A stretch of 60,000 nt of DNA from Polytrichum commune (lineage: Eukaryota > Streptophyta > Polytrichopsida > Polytrichales > Polytrichaceae). The notes below the pieces were generated by a model. That model saw nothing but the letters and a program-made list of their open reading frames with translations, did no database searches and was not told the DNA's origin. Location of the stretch: NCBI GenBank assembly GCA_950295325.1, contig OX485806.1:53689169-53749168 (forward strand), given 5' to 3'. Shown here one piece after another: positions 11,249 to 23,299 of this stretch (position 1 is its first letter; each line of letters begins with the position of its first letter). A program made the translations under genes and the position numbers.

Positions 11249-13990
11249 TTGATGTCCTCATCAATGCCTACGCTTCATTTTATTGGAATGTCTAGCCTTA
11301 GTTTCTTCAAAGTGCTTCACCAATTCATTGGTGTTGACCATGTCTCTTGCCGCCACCCAAGCGGTTTCTTTCTCATGGTATCCTCACCATTTCACCAAGT
11401 ATTCCTTTGTACTTTTTCTTTCCTTTTCACTTGGGCTTCCTACACTTGAGGATGCCCTCTTACCTCATGTTCCAAATGATGTCCACAAGGTCGGGAGGTG
11501 GCCTAATCACTTGCTTGTGATCGGGCCACAAGGTGTCGTCCTAAAATGACTTTCGTAATCAGACATGAAATGTCGGATGCACTTTGATCTCCGGCGGTAA
11601 TTCCAACTTATATATGTCCTTGACCACTTGTTCCACAATGGGAAACGAAGCTCCAATTTTGGACATGAACTTTGGAGTGAGGCCTTCCGGCTAAGTGAAG
11701 TTGTTCACATTCAACAACGCCTTTTGGCCCACCTCATTCTCCACTTCGCGTCTTCCGGCATTGACTTGCACTCCGTAGCACCTTCGGGCTTTCTCCACCA
11801 ACAACTTGGTCATCTCCAAGACTTGTTCACGCTTCTTGGCCAAGTCCTCACCATCTTGGTTGAACTCTAGTGTTGAATGTGCCCCCTCGAGAGCTAGGTT
11901 AATAGGTTGGAGCGCATCCACTCCATAAGCCACCACCAAAGACCACCCCTTGGTAGCCAAGTGCGTGGCTACATTGCAATTACACTCCGCTCGACCCACA
12001 TAGTCCGCCCAATCTCCTTGGTCCGCCCCCACCCAGTTCCTCAAGTATTGCTTCAAGATTCCATTCACACGCTCCGATTTCCCATTCATTTGGGAATGCA
12101 AGGTCGTGCTAAACCTTAGTTTCATTCCGACCTCCTTAGAGAAATGCATTGAAAATGCACTTGTGAACTTTGGATCTTGATCCCACACAATCACTTTTGG
12201 CAACCCGTGGTGCCTCAACCATCCTTTGAGAAAAGGCTATGCGGTCTCCAACGCGGTGGCGGTTCCCACAATCGGCACCATGTGTGCCCACTTGGCAAAC
12301 CGCTCTACCATCAACAAGATGGCATCATACCCATGTGACTCCGGCAAACTTGTGATCAAGTCCATGCACATACCATGCCATGGCGCCAACGGGATAGGCA
12401 ACGGTTGCAAGAAACCGCCTTGCTTTTGGTAAGAGGCTCGGTTCACTTGGCACTTTATTTACGCCTTCACAAAGTGGGTTATATCCTCCTTTATGCACCG
12501 CCAATGGTACCTCCATGACACCATTCTATGGCGGTTTTTTCTTTCTCCTCTATGGCTGGCAATAGGACTATCACATTTTTCCTTCAAAACCGATAGCCTC
12601 AACTTGCCTTGAGGCACATACACCCGACTTTGCTTACACTTGAACAATCCGTCCACCAACTTAACCTCTTTGAGCACCTTGCTCTTGCGAAGCTCACCTA
12701 AAAGCTTTTGTGCCTCGGGGTAGTTAATTTACCCCTCCCGTATCTTGCATCACAAGTTTCCTTTGCCGGCACACATTAGCCACAAGGTTTGGATGGTTCT
12801 CATTACTTGGAACTCATCCGGTCTACTTAGCGCATCCGGCACCACATTTCCATGGTCCGGTTTGTGGACCAAATCCACCTTCATAAGCGCCAAACTATCA
12901 TGCCACCGCAATGACTTGGCGCTCACTTGTGCTTGTATACGTTAAAATACTTTTAGGACACATTATCCATGTAGACCTTTGCTTTGTGCGACCCCAAATA
13001 ATGTCGCCACATCTTCAAGCAATGCACTACGGCAAAGAAGTTCTTTGTCATGAGTTGGTTGTCTTCTTTGACAACCATCGAGCCTCAAGCCCCCATATGC
13101 AAAGGCCATCCATCTTACATTAACAATCCATCATTGGCAAAGTTACTCGCCCCCGTATGCACCTCAAAAGGTTTGTCAAACTCCATGAACTTGAGCACGG
13201 GCGGTGAAGAAAACTTGCTCTTAAGCTCCCCAAAGACTTGGTGACAAGGCTAGTCCCACTCTTGGGATAGCCATTTCTTTCACAAGTCGGACAAGGTCTT
13301 ACAACTATCGAGCTTCATGCTCCCATGTGCAATGGCCATATTTTTTTTTTTTACATCCACATCCGCCAAATAAAGTCTTTCGCCCCCATATGCACCTCAA
13401 AAGGTATGTCAAACTCCGTGAACTTGAGCACGGGCGGCGAAGAGAACTTCGTCTTAAGCTCCTCAATGGCTTGGTGGCACGGCTCATCCCACTCTTGGGA
13501 TAGCCATTTCTTGCACAAGCCGGACAAGGTTCGACAACCATGGAGCTTAATGCTCTCATAAGCAATGGTCATCCATCTTGGATCAACATCCGCCAATGAT
13601 AAAGTCCTTCGTCTCCATGTGCACCTCAAAATGCTTATGAAAACCCGGAAACTTAACCACATCTTGTGAAGAGAACTTGCTCTTGAGCTTTCCAAGGGCT
13701 TGGTGACAAGGCTCATCCCACTCTTGGGATAGCCATTTTCCTCAATAAGTTGAATAAGGTCCTAGCAACCTTAGAAACACCTCGAATGAAGTGGTGGTAG
13801 TAGTTGGCTAGGCCAACAAATGACCTTAGCCCTTCTCTTGAGTCAAGGGCCAATTCTCCTCTTGGATTGCCTTGACATTTGTCATGTTCATCCACCAACT
13901 TCCTTTGTCATCACATACCTCAAGAACTCAACCTCTCGTTGAGCAAGTTTTTTTTTTTTTTTTAAAAAAAATTTTATTTTTCCACTCGTT
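11249..13990 (-). pseudogene. E3 pol remnant (integrase, RNase H, RT tail; RT core missing)
   Basis: On the - strand, from 13990 downward, the sequence goes from the protease-RT linker (frame with KDVFTNVLSKMLPP) straight to the part matching [12 protein letters not shown] of E5. About 200 residues are absent, including the catalytic YIDD box. A homopolymer stretch (13948-13980) marks the junction. Three RT-RNase H connection blocks follow (starts near 13726, 13497, 13264), then RNase H pieces and integrase (11691-12218), with stops after ETA, at the zinc-finger Cys, and after NFT. The chromodomain at about 11250-11480 is broken. Most of these lesions are shared with E1, E2, E4 or E6. Confidence 0.85.
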
Positions 13991-15493
13991 GGCGGTAACA
14001 TTTTGGACAACACATTGGTGAATACATCCTTGTACCTCACCAACATCCCACCAATATGGTTTTGGGGAGGCCTATCTTTCCTAGCCTCCCCATGAGTTCC
14101 TTGGAGTTGCTCCAATTGAACCACGACCATTATTATTATGTTCTTCCGTTTATTCATTTGGTCCATTAAGACCAAATTCGAGTTGGTTCCTCCTACCATA
14201 GGAGTCCTTGTCAATTTGTAGTGCAATTCTTTGCCATCAAGACATCACAAATGCACCGCAAGCTCACCGGCTTGCACCTCACATCTATCATGTGAGTTCC
14301 AAAGAAGGTAGCCTTCACAATGACATGCATTTCATCTATTTCACATGGTGTGAAATTTTGACAAAAATCCAATGTCCCACATTGAAAAGTTACATGCATC
14401 GCGGCCTCCTTTGTTTCATGCGGTTCGCCCTTTCCAAACCGCACCTTGGTGGGCTTGCCCGCTCTATCAATCGGCAAGCCCCAACTCCCTTGTGAGCTTT
14501 GGGGTCATGAAAGAGTCCATTGCCTCTTTGTCAACTCATGAGACATATCTCCGATTACTTGAGCCTCAAGGTATAAAAGACTTGGCCTTGGCTTAAGGCT
14601 ATTAGCCTTGGCCACAATGCCATAGTCTAACATTCGGTCCACGGCAACAATATGTTTTGGCTTGGTCCGCAAAGCCAACTTTTAACATCCCGTCCGCGGC
14701 ACAAATATGTTCTAGCTTGGTACCACCAATTCACATTGTAACATTCCGTCCGCGGCCCAAACATTATATGGATTAGTAGCATAAAACCAACTTCTAACAT
14801 TCCGCATACGGCACAAATATGATTTGGCTTGGTACCACAAAGCCACCTTCCACATTGTGTCCGCGAAACGAGCATGATTTGCCTTGGTATAACGGCCACA
14901 CTACTTATGCCCATTTCCTTGAGACCTCTTTCGGGTAAACCCACTTCATGGTGGTACGCCGTCGAATTTCTTTTTAGGACCATCGACTTCAATGTTCTTC
15001 AAATCTTAAAGATTCCCGATACGTCCTCAAAAAGCTTTGGGGACTCGGACATGGAATTCACCACCCGCTTTTGAATTCCCACCTAAAACGATGCATGTCT
15101 CACAAGGTCGTCCATTTTAGGTGTATCCTTCACTTGTGCGTTTGAATAGCGCACATAGGCCTTAAGAGGCCCCGGGTGCCTCATTTGCACCAATTCCAAC
15201 ATCACCACCTTTTAAGCATTTCAAATTGGAATTTCAATCCAAAATTAATACCCTCCAAGGTTTAAGGTGCATTCGGTATTCTAGGCCCCAAATACTTTTG
15301 GATGTTTGTGGGAGCCCTTTTCAAAGCACTCCTTCATTTTCCTTACCGAATCCACCTTAGTGCCCACCATTGTCATTAGAACCAATGGTATGGTCAAACT
15401 CCACTTGCACATGATCCTTGTTCCAATTTAAGCCTCACAACCTTTTGGAAACCACGGGCTCACCATCACAACCCGCATTTTTTTGATAGTCAT
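13991..15493 (-). pseudogene. E3 gag-protease remnant
   Basis: The start ATG (complement of 15491-15493) is followed by gag N-terminal pieces. The gag core is missing, as in E1. At about 14620-14900 there are several diverged copies of a roughly 56-bp block whose translation looks like decayed CCHC zinc knuckles. Next comes the protease-like region 14211-14477, with FTPCEIDEMHVIV. The catalytic DTG/DSG triplet was not found. Confidence 0.75.
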
Positions 15494-15530
15494 GTTTCCC
15501 TCAAAGTGCGAGCTCAAAATTTGGAACCCT

Positions 15531-15542
15531 GCTCTGATACCA
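15531..15542 (-). other. Primer-binding site (E3)
   Basis: GCTCTGATACCA, the complement of TGGTATCAGAGC, two bases from the inner end of the 5' LTR. Confidence 0.94.
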
Positions 15543-15544
15543 AG

Positions 15545-16518
15545 TGTCGCAACCCTTGCTAGGTCCCTTAATAATCTTGCCAATTTTCAATTCTAGCAAA
15601 GGTTACGAGTTGCTAACCCTTCGCATTCCGCCATGCTAATGGATAGCTCCTCTTACCCCGGACCAATAGTTCATAGGAGGGAACCAACCCTCCTACTTTG
15701 CTTTCGGGACTCACCCCTTAATCGGTAACCCATTTCCCCAATGTGGACTTCCATCCATGGAAGTCCAATCCTATGTTGATCATCGCGTTGCCGGAGCAAC
15801 ACTACAACAACCCGAACCATACTAGGCAACTATGTCCTCACAATGGGCCAATGCCCATGGAGGCCGTGCCGTTCGGCCTCGGGTGGGTGAGGCCACACCA
15901 CCTCACCCATATAAGCCTCTAGGACTCTACACGGAGCCCCTACCCCACCGCCAACCAACCTCTTGTCTCTCTACCAAGAGTTGGGGCCAAGTGGACATTT
16001 TCCCTTAGCTGCTGGGCCTAGAACCCCCCCAGCAGCTTCAGACCATCATAACTTCCTTGTATGATGTCTGATCATAACAACCAACCACTCCATCCTCATC
16101 TACGCTTCACGTAGATGCCGATGGACTCCTTGCTTGCCCCATTCGGGCAAGGCTTGAGGAAGTTATGCCTGTTTGAACCTTGGCAGTCCCGGGAATCACT
16201 CCCAGGCACTGCTGTAGCAGGGCGCTGTCCCGGGACAGCACCCCACTCAAATGGCCATAACTCCTAGCTCACACCTCCGATTGAGGTGATCTTGAGCATT
16301 CTAGAATCACCACGCCATGAGCTACGCATAGCTCATGGCCTCACCCTCATGCCTCCTAGTCTTTGTGGGTGGGAGGCGTTCCCAACGCCCGGGGCCCTCA
16401 CCCACACTAGGATCACTTGGGCCCTCTCACCAACGGCGCCACAAGTCCCGGGTGTCACTCCGGGGTCCCCCTTGTGCCCATGGTGTTTCGGGCACTCCTC
16501 ATGGAGAGGTGCGCGACA
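15545..16518 (-). repeat. E3 5' LTR
   Basis: Identical by eye to 9473-10446 over 974 bp. It ends GCGCGACA, then the target duplication CTTAA. Confidence 0.95.
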
Positions 16519-16523
16519 CTTAA

Positions 16524-17222
16524 CCTCTTTGAGCACCTTGCTCTTGCGAAGCTCACCTAAAAGCTTTTATGCTTTGGGATAGTTAATTTACCCCTCCCGT
16601 ATCTTGCATCACAAGTTTCCTTTGCCGGCACATATTAGCCACAAGGTTTGGATGGTTCTCATTGCTTGGAACTCTTCCGGTCTACTTCGCGCATCCGGCA
16701 CCACATTTCCACGGTCCGGTTTGCGGATCAAATCCACCTTCATAAGTGCCAAACTATCATGCCTCCGCAATGACTTGGCGTTCACTTACGCTTGTATGTC
16801 AAAATACTTTTAGGACACATTGTCCATGTAGACCTTTGCTTTGTGCGACCCCATATAATGTCGCCACATCTTCAAGCAATGCACTACGGCAAAGAAGTTC
16901 TTTGTCATGAGTTGGTTGTCTTTTTTGACAACCATCGAGCTTCATGCTCCCATATGCAATGGCCATCCATCTTACACATAATCCACCATTGGCAAAGGCA
17001 CTCACCCCCGTATGCACCTCGAAAGGTTTGTCAAGCTCCGCGAACTTGAGCACGGGCGGCGAAGAGAACTTGGTGTTAAGGTCCCCAAAGACTCGTGACA
17101 AACATCATCCCACTCTTGGGATAGCCATTTCTTCCACAAGTCGCACAAGGTGGGACAACCATCGAGCTTCATGCTCTCATATGCCTAGCCATCCATCTTG
17201 CCTCAACATCCGCCAATGGTAA
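16524..17222 (-). pseudogene. E2 pol remnant, RNase H and RT-RNase H connection
   Basis: This continues the E2 sequence broken at 9472 by E3. Pieces such as [20 protein letters not shown] and the reverse of the RNase H block are readable on the - strand with frameshifts. It ends at GCCAATGGTAA, where the LTR of E4 begins. Confidence 0.8.
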
Positions 17223-18195
17223 TGTCGCAACCCTTGCTGGGTCCCTTAATAATCTTGCCAATTTTCGTTTCTAGCAAAGGTTACGAGCGCTAACCCTTTG
17301 CATTCCGCCATGCTAATGGATAGCTCCTCTTACCCCGGACCAATAGTTCATAGGAGGGAACCAACCCTCCTACTTTGCTTTCGGGACTCACCCCTTAATC
17401 GGTAACCCATTTCCCCAATGTGGACTTCCATCCATGGAAGTCCAATCTTATGTTGATCATCGCGTTGCCGGAGCAACACTACAACAACCCGAAGCATACT
17501 AGGCAACTATGGCCCCACAATGGGCCAATGCCCATGGAGGCCGTGCCGTTCGGCCTCGGGTGGGTGAGGCCACACCACCTCACCCATATAAGCCTCTAGG
17601 ACTTCACGCGGGGCCCCTACCCCACCGTCAACCAACCTCTTGTCTCTCTACCAAGAGTTGGGGCCAAGTGGACATTTTCCCTTAGCCGCTGGGCCTAGAA
17701 CCCCCCCAGCAGCTTCAGACCATCATAACTTCCTTGTATGATGTCTGATTCCAGCAACCAACCACTCCATCTTCATCTACGCTTCACGTAGATGCCGATG
17801 GACTCCTCACTTGCCCCATTCGGGCAAGTGGTGAGGAAGTTATGCCTGTTTGAACCTTGGCAGTCCCGGGAATCACTCCCAGGCACTGCTGTAGCAGGGC
17901 GCTGTCCCGGGACAGCGCCCCACTCAAATGGCCATAACTCCTAGCTCACACCTCGGATTGAGGTGTTCTTGAGCATTCTAGAATCACCACGCCATGAACT
18001 ACGCATAGCTCATGGCCTCACCCTCATGCCTCCTAGTCTTTGTGGGTGGGAGGCGTTCCCAACGCCCGGGGCCCTCACCCACACTAGGATCACTTGGGCC
18101 CTCTCACCAACGGCGCCACAAGTCCCGGGTGTCACTCCGGGGTCCCCCTTGTGCCCATGGTGTTTCGGCCACTCCTCATGGAGAGGTGCACGACA
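17223..18195 (-). repeat. E4 3' LTR
   Basis: A 973-bp LTR followed by the polypurine-tract complement at 18196. Its right end reads GTGCACGACA, one transition from the usual GTGCGCGACA. It differs from the E2 and E3 LTRs at many sites. No matching 5' LTR or second target duplication was found, so E4 is incomplete. Confidence 0.88.
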
Positions 18196-18996
18196 CTCAC
18201 CCCCACCAAACGGAGTCGATGCCCTCATCGACTATACTCGTAGTCGGCACACCAATTCTCAAGTTGCCATCCTCTATGGTGCGGTATTGTGTTTACTTTA
18301 GGGCGCCACCCCCACAATGCATCTTCAAATTTGGCATAGTCCCAAAGGTGTCGTTCCTAGGTGGTCCGTTAGCGACCTTGGATCTCTCATCCAAGGACCT
18401 AACCTACACTAGACCCACCTACTTTGGGACTCACTTGGGTTGCCCCTCCTTTGGGGCCTCCCCCGTTAGGCTCCACTAGCCTAACGTGACACATCTAGGC
18501 GAGACCTCAACGCTTCCACTAAGTTGTCTCGGTTGCAACTCCAAGATGGCTTTCCATTGTTAAGCCACGCCTCGATCGCACGGGGGTGATGCCAAGTCCC
18601 GCCCGACTCAGTTCCCACTTTGCTCTTTCGAGACATGGGTTCATGACTCCCATGCGCCAACTCTCGTTAGCTCGTGGGTAGCACTTTTATGAGCACGCGC
18701 CATCACCTTGTCCCCGCCCGGACAAGCCCACAACTAAGAAGTTTCTTGGTTTTATCCAAGGCCCCTCCAAGCCATGGCCCCAATTACTCGGCTTACCCAA
18801 CCTAGTTTGGCATGTCTATTCCCCCTCTTCCATTAACCAAGCACAAGTACAAGACTAGGACCTCATCTCATACTTTTCTCTTTGCACCACTAAAGTTTGG
18901 ACTTTATTCCCTCAAGCCAAAGAACAAGTGCATGTTGTGGCATAATTAACCTCGAAGCTAAGTGTGCTACTAGCGTCTCTCCCCCACTAAAGGAGA
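18196..18996 (-). other. E4 polypurine tract and 3' untranslated region
   Basis: Same non-coding block as at 7254-8055 and 10447-11248. Confidence 0.85.
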
Positions 18997-21800
18997 TTGA
19001 TGTCCTCATCAATGCCTACGCTTCATTTTATTGGAATCCTTAGCCTTAGTTTCTTCAAAGTGCTTCACCTATTCATTGGTGTTCACCATGTCTCTTGCCG
19101 CCACCCAAGCGGTTTCTTTTTCATGGTATCCTCACCATTTCACCAAGTACTCTTTTGTACATTTTTTTCATTTTCACTTGGGCTTCCTACACTTGAGGGT
19201 GCCCTCCTACCTCATGTTCCAAATGACGTCCACAAGGTCGGGAGGTGGCCTAATCACTTGCTTGTGATCGGGCCACAAGGTGTTGTCCTTAAATGGCTTT
19301 AGGAATGAGACATGAAATTTCGGATGCACTTTGATCTCCGGCGGTAATTCCAACTTATACATGTCCTTGAACACTTGTTCCACAATGGAAAACGAAGCTC
19401 CAATTTTGGACATGAACTTTTGAAGTAAGGCCTTTGGGCAAGGTGAAGTTGTCCACATTCAACAACACCTTATTGGACCACCTCATACTCCACTTCGCGT
19501 CTTCCGGCATTGATTTGCACTCTGTAGCACCTTCGGGCTTTCTCCACCAACAACTTGGTCATCTCCAAGACTTGTTCACGCTTCTTGGCCAAGTCCTCAC
19601 CATCTTGGTTGAACTCTAGTGTTGAATGTGCCCCCTCGAGAGCTAGGTTAATAGGTTGGAGCGCATCCACTCCATAAGCCACCACCAAAGACCACCCCTT
19701 GGTAGCCAAGTGCGTGGCTACATTGCAATTACACTCCGCTCGACCCACATAGTCCGCCCAATCTCCTTGGTCCGCCCCCACCAAGTTCCTCAAGTATTGC
19801 TTCAAGTCTCCATTCACACGCTTTGTTTTCCCATCCATTTGGGAATACACGGCCGTGCTAAACCTTAGTTTCAATACAACCTCCTTAGAGAAATGCATTG
19901 AAAATGCACTTGTGAACTTTGGATCTTGATCCCACACAATCACTCTTGGCAACCCGTGGTGCCTCAACCATCCTTTGAGAAAAGGCTATGCGGTCTCCAA
20001 CGATGTGGCGGTTCCCACAATCGGCACCATGTGTGCTAACTTGGCAAACCGCTCTACCATCAACAAGATGGCATCATACCCATGTGACTCCGGCAAACTT
20101 GTGATCAAGTCCATGCACATACTATGCCATGGCGCCGGCAAGATAGGCAACGGTTGCAAGTAGCCGCATTCCTTTTGGTAAGAGGCTCGGTTCACTTGGC
20201 ACTTTATTCACGCCTTCACAAAGTGGGCTATATCCTCCTTTATGCACCGCCAACGGTACCTCTTTGACACCATTCTATGGCGGTTGTTTCTTTCTCCTTT
20301 ATGGCCGGGAATAGGATTATCATATTCCTCCTTCAAAACTGATAGCCTCAACTTGCCTTGTGGCACATACACCCAACTTTGCTTGCACTTGAACAATCCG
20401 TCCACCAACTTAACCTCTTTAAGCACCTTGCTCTTGCGAAGCTCACCTAAAAGCTTTTGTACTTTGGGGTAGTTAATTTATTCCTCCCGTATCTTGCATC
20501 ACAAGTTTTCTTCGCCGGCACACATTAGCCACAAGGTTTGGATGGTTCTCATTGCTTGGAACTCTTCCGGTCTACTTCGCGCATCCGGCACCACCTTTCC
20601 ACGGTCCGGTTTGTGGATCAAATCCACCTTCATAAGCGCCAAACTATCATGCCACCGCAATGACTTGGCGCTCACTTGCGCTTGAATGTCAAAATACTTT
20701 TAGGACACATTGTCCTTGTAGACCTTTACTTTGTACGACCCCAACTAGTGTCGCCACATCTTCAAGTAATGCACTACCGCAAAGAAGTTCTTTGTCATGA
20801 GTTGGTTGTCTTCTTTGACAACCATCGAGCTTCATGCTCGCATATGCAATGGCCATCCATCTTACACATAATCCATCATTGGCAAAGTTACTCGCCCCCG
20901 TATGCACCTCAAAAGGTTTGGCAAACTCCATGAACTTGAGCACGGGCGGTGAAGAGGACTTGCTCCCCAAAGACTTGGTGACAAGGCTAGTCCCACTCTT
21001 GGGATAGCCATTTCTTTCACAAGTCGGACAAGGTCTTACAACCATCGAGCTTCATGTTCCCATATGCAATGGCCATTTTTTTTTTACATCCACATCCGCC
21101 AAATAAAATCTCTCGCCCCCGTATGCACCTCAAAAGGTATGTCAAACTCCGCGAACTTGAGCACGGGCGGCAAAGAGAACTTCGTCTTAAGCTCCTCAAT
21201 GGCTTGGTGGCACGGCTCATCCCACTCTTGGGATAGCCATTTCTTGCACAAGCCGGACAAGGTTCGACAACCATGGAGCTTAATGCTCTCATAAGCAATG
21301 GTCATCCATCTTGGATCAACATCCGCCAATGATAAAGTCCTTCGTCTCCATGTGCACCTCAAAATGCTTATGAAAACCCGGAAACTTAACCACATCTTGT
21401 GAAGGGAACTTGCTCTTGAGCTTCCCAAGGGCTTGGTGACAAGGCTCATCCCACTCTTGGAATAGCCATTTTCCTCAATAAGTCGAGTAAGGCCCTAGCA
21501 ACCTTAAAACAAATCTAGAATGAAGTGGTGGTAGTAGTTGGCTAGGCCAACCAATGACCTAAGCTTTTTTTTTTGAGTCAAGGACCAATTCTCCTCTTGG
21601 ATTGCCTTGAAATTCTTCATGTTTGTCCACCAACTTCCTTTGTCACCACATGCCTCAAGAACTCAATTTCTTCTTGAGCAAAGTTGCAATTCACTTCTTG
21701 GCGGTAACATTTTGAGCAACACATTGGTGAATACATCCTTGTATTTCACCAACATCCCACAAGTATGGTTTGGGGGAGGCCCATCTTTCCTAGCCTCCCC
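18997..21800 (-). pseudogene. pol remnant of E4, fused to the E2 pol
   Basis: Read on the - strand. Integrase at 19470-19967 carries the TAG after ETA (about 19986) and the TGA at the zinc-finger Cys (about 20206), but lacks the TAG after NFT seen in E1, E2, E3 and E6, so this part is a different lineage. RNase H and three connection blocks follow (starts near 21459, 21230, 21001). At about 21650-21720 the sequence passes from KMLPP directly to the EIEFL region, with the RT catalytic core missing as in E3. Because only one interior lies between the E4 3' LTR and the E2 5' LTR, the junction must fall somewhere in this pol or the adjoining gag. Confidence 0.8.
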
Positions 21801-23248
21801 ATGAGTTCCTTGGAGTTGCTTCAATTGAACCACGACCATTATGTTTACCATATTTCATTTGGTCCATTAATACCAAATTCAACTTGGGTCCTCCTACCAT
21901 AGGAGTCCTTGTCAATTTGAACTTCAATTCTTTGCCATTATGACACATCATAATGCACCGCAAGCACACCGGCTTGCACCTCACATCTATCATGTGAGTT
22001 TCAAAGAAGGCGGCCTTCACAATGACATGCATTTCATCTATTTCACATGGTGTGAAATTTTGACAAAATTCCAATGTCCCACATTGAAAGGTTACATGCA
22101 TCGCGGCCTCCTTTGTCTCATGCGGTTCGCCCTTTCCAAACCGCACCTTGGTGGGCTTCACCACTCTACCAATCGGCAAACCCCAACTCCCTTGTGAGCT
22201 TTGGGGTCATGAAAGAATGCCTTAACTCTTTGTCAACCCATGAGACAAGCCTCCCATTCATTTGAGCCTCAAGGTACAAAATACTTGGCCTCGGCTTAAG
22301 GCTACTAGCCTTGGCTACAAAGCCATCGTCCAACATTTGGTCCTCGGCAACTTGGCTTGGCTTGGTCCGCAAAGCCAGCTTTAAACATTTCGTCCGCGGG
22401 ACAAATTGGTTTGGTGCCACAAAACCAATTTCTAATAATTTGTCCGCAAAACAAACATGTTTTGCTTTGGTAGCACAAAGCCACCTTCCCACACTCCGTC
22501 CGCGGCACGAACATGAATTGCCTTGGTAGGACAAACCCACCTCCCAACATTCCATCCGCGGCACAAGTATGATTTGCTTTGGAAGCATAAAGCCACCTTT
22601 CAACATTCCGTCCGCGGCACCAACATGTTCTGCCTAAGTAAAATGGACCAAACAATTTGCACTCATTTCTTTGGGACCTACTTTGGCTAAAGCCACTTGT
22701 GGTGATGCGCCGCCGAACTTCTCTTTGGGACCATCGGCTTCAATGCTCTTGCAAACTTGATGGTCCCCACCATGTCCTCAAGAAGCCTTGGGGACTTAAA
22801 CAAGGCATCCACCACCCGCTTTTAAAACCCCACCTAAAAGGATGCATTTCTTAGAAAGCTCGTCCGTTTTAGGTGTATCCTTCATTTGTGCGTTTGAATA
22901 GCGCACATAGGCCTTAAGAGGCCCCGGGTGCCTCATTAGCACCAAATTCATTCCAACATCAATACCTTCCAAGCATTTCGAATTGGAATTTCAATCCAAC
23001 ATTAATGCCCTCCAAGGTTTTGGGTGCTTTCGGTATTCTAGGCCCCAAATGTTTTTTGAGGTTTGCGGGAGCCCTTTTCAAAGCACTCCTCCATTTTCCT
23101 TACCAAATCCACCCTCATGCCCACCATTGTCATTAGAACCAATGGTATGGTCAAATTCCATTTACACATGATCTTTGTTCCAATTTGAGCCTCACAACCT
23201 TTTGGAAACCCCGGGCTCACCATAATAACCCTCAGGTTTGATAGCCAT
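21801..23248 (-). pseudogene. gag-protease remnant with zinc-knuckle-like repeats (E2 or E4)
   Basis: The ATG is the complement of 23246-23248. The order on the - strand is gag N-terminus, gag C-terminal fragment, then at about 22320-22620 six diverged blocks of 50-57 bp (each containing a CCGCGGACGGAATGTTG-like string). The protease-like frame at 21790-22179 follows, with FTPCEIDEMHVIV and LTRTPMVGG. The gag core is missing, as in E1 and E3. Confidence 0.75.
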
Positions 23249-23285
23249 GTCTCCCTCAAAGTGCTAGCTCAAATACTGGAACCCT

Positions 23286-23297
23286 GCTCTGATACCA
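23286..23297 (-). other. Primer-binding site (E2)
   Basis: GCTCTGATACCA, two bases from the E2 5' LTR. Confidence 0.93.
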
Positions 23298-23299
23298 AG

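Larger units (their letters stand above)
9473..16518 (-). mobile_element. E3, complete but coding-dead chromovirus with identical LTRs
   Basis: Two 974-bp LTRs (9473-10446 and 15545-16518) flank a 5.1-kb interior. The insertion is flanked by CTTAA (9468-9472 and 16519-16523). Read side by side, the two LTRs show no difference, which indicates a recent insertion. The interior has a normal primer-binding site and polypurine tract, but gag, protease, RT, RNase H and integrase are all interrupted. The gag core and the RT catalytic core are missing. It can only have moved with proteins supplied by another element. It is the most recent large event in this half of the window. Confidence 0.95.

Noticed and set aside
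13948-13980. T/A homopolymer as a poly(A) tail of a LINE or SINE insertion
   Set aside because: No target duplication or LINE/SINE body is next to it; it sits at the RT deletion junction and may be slippage.
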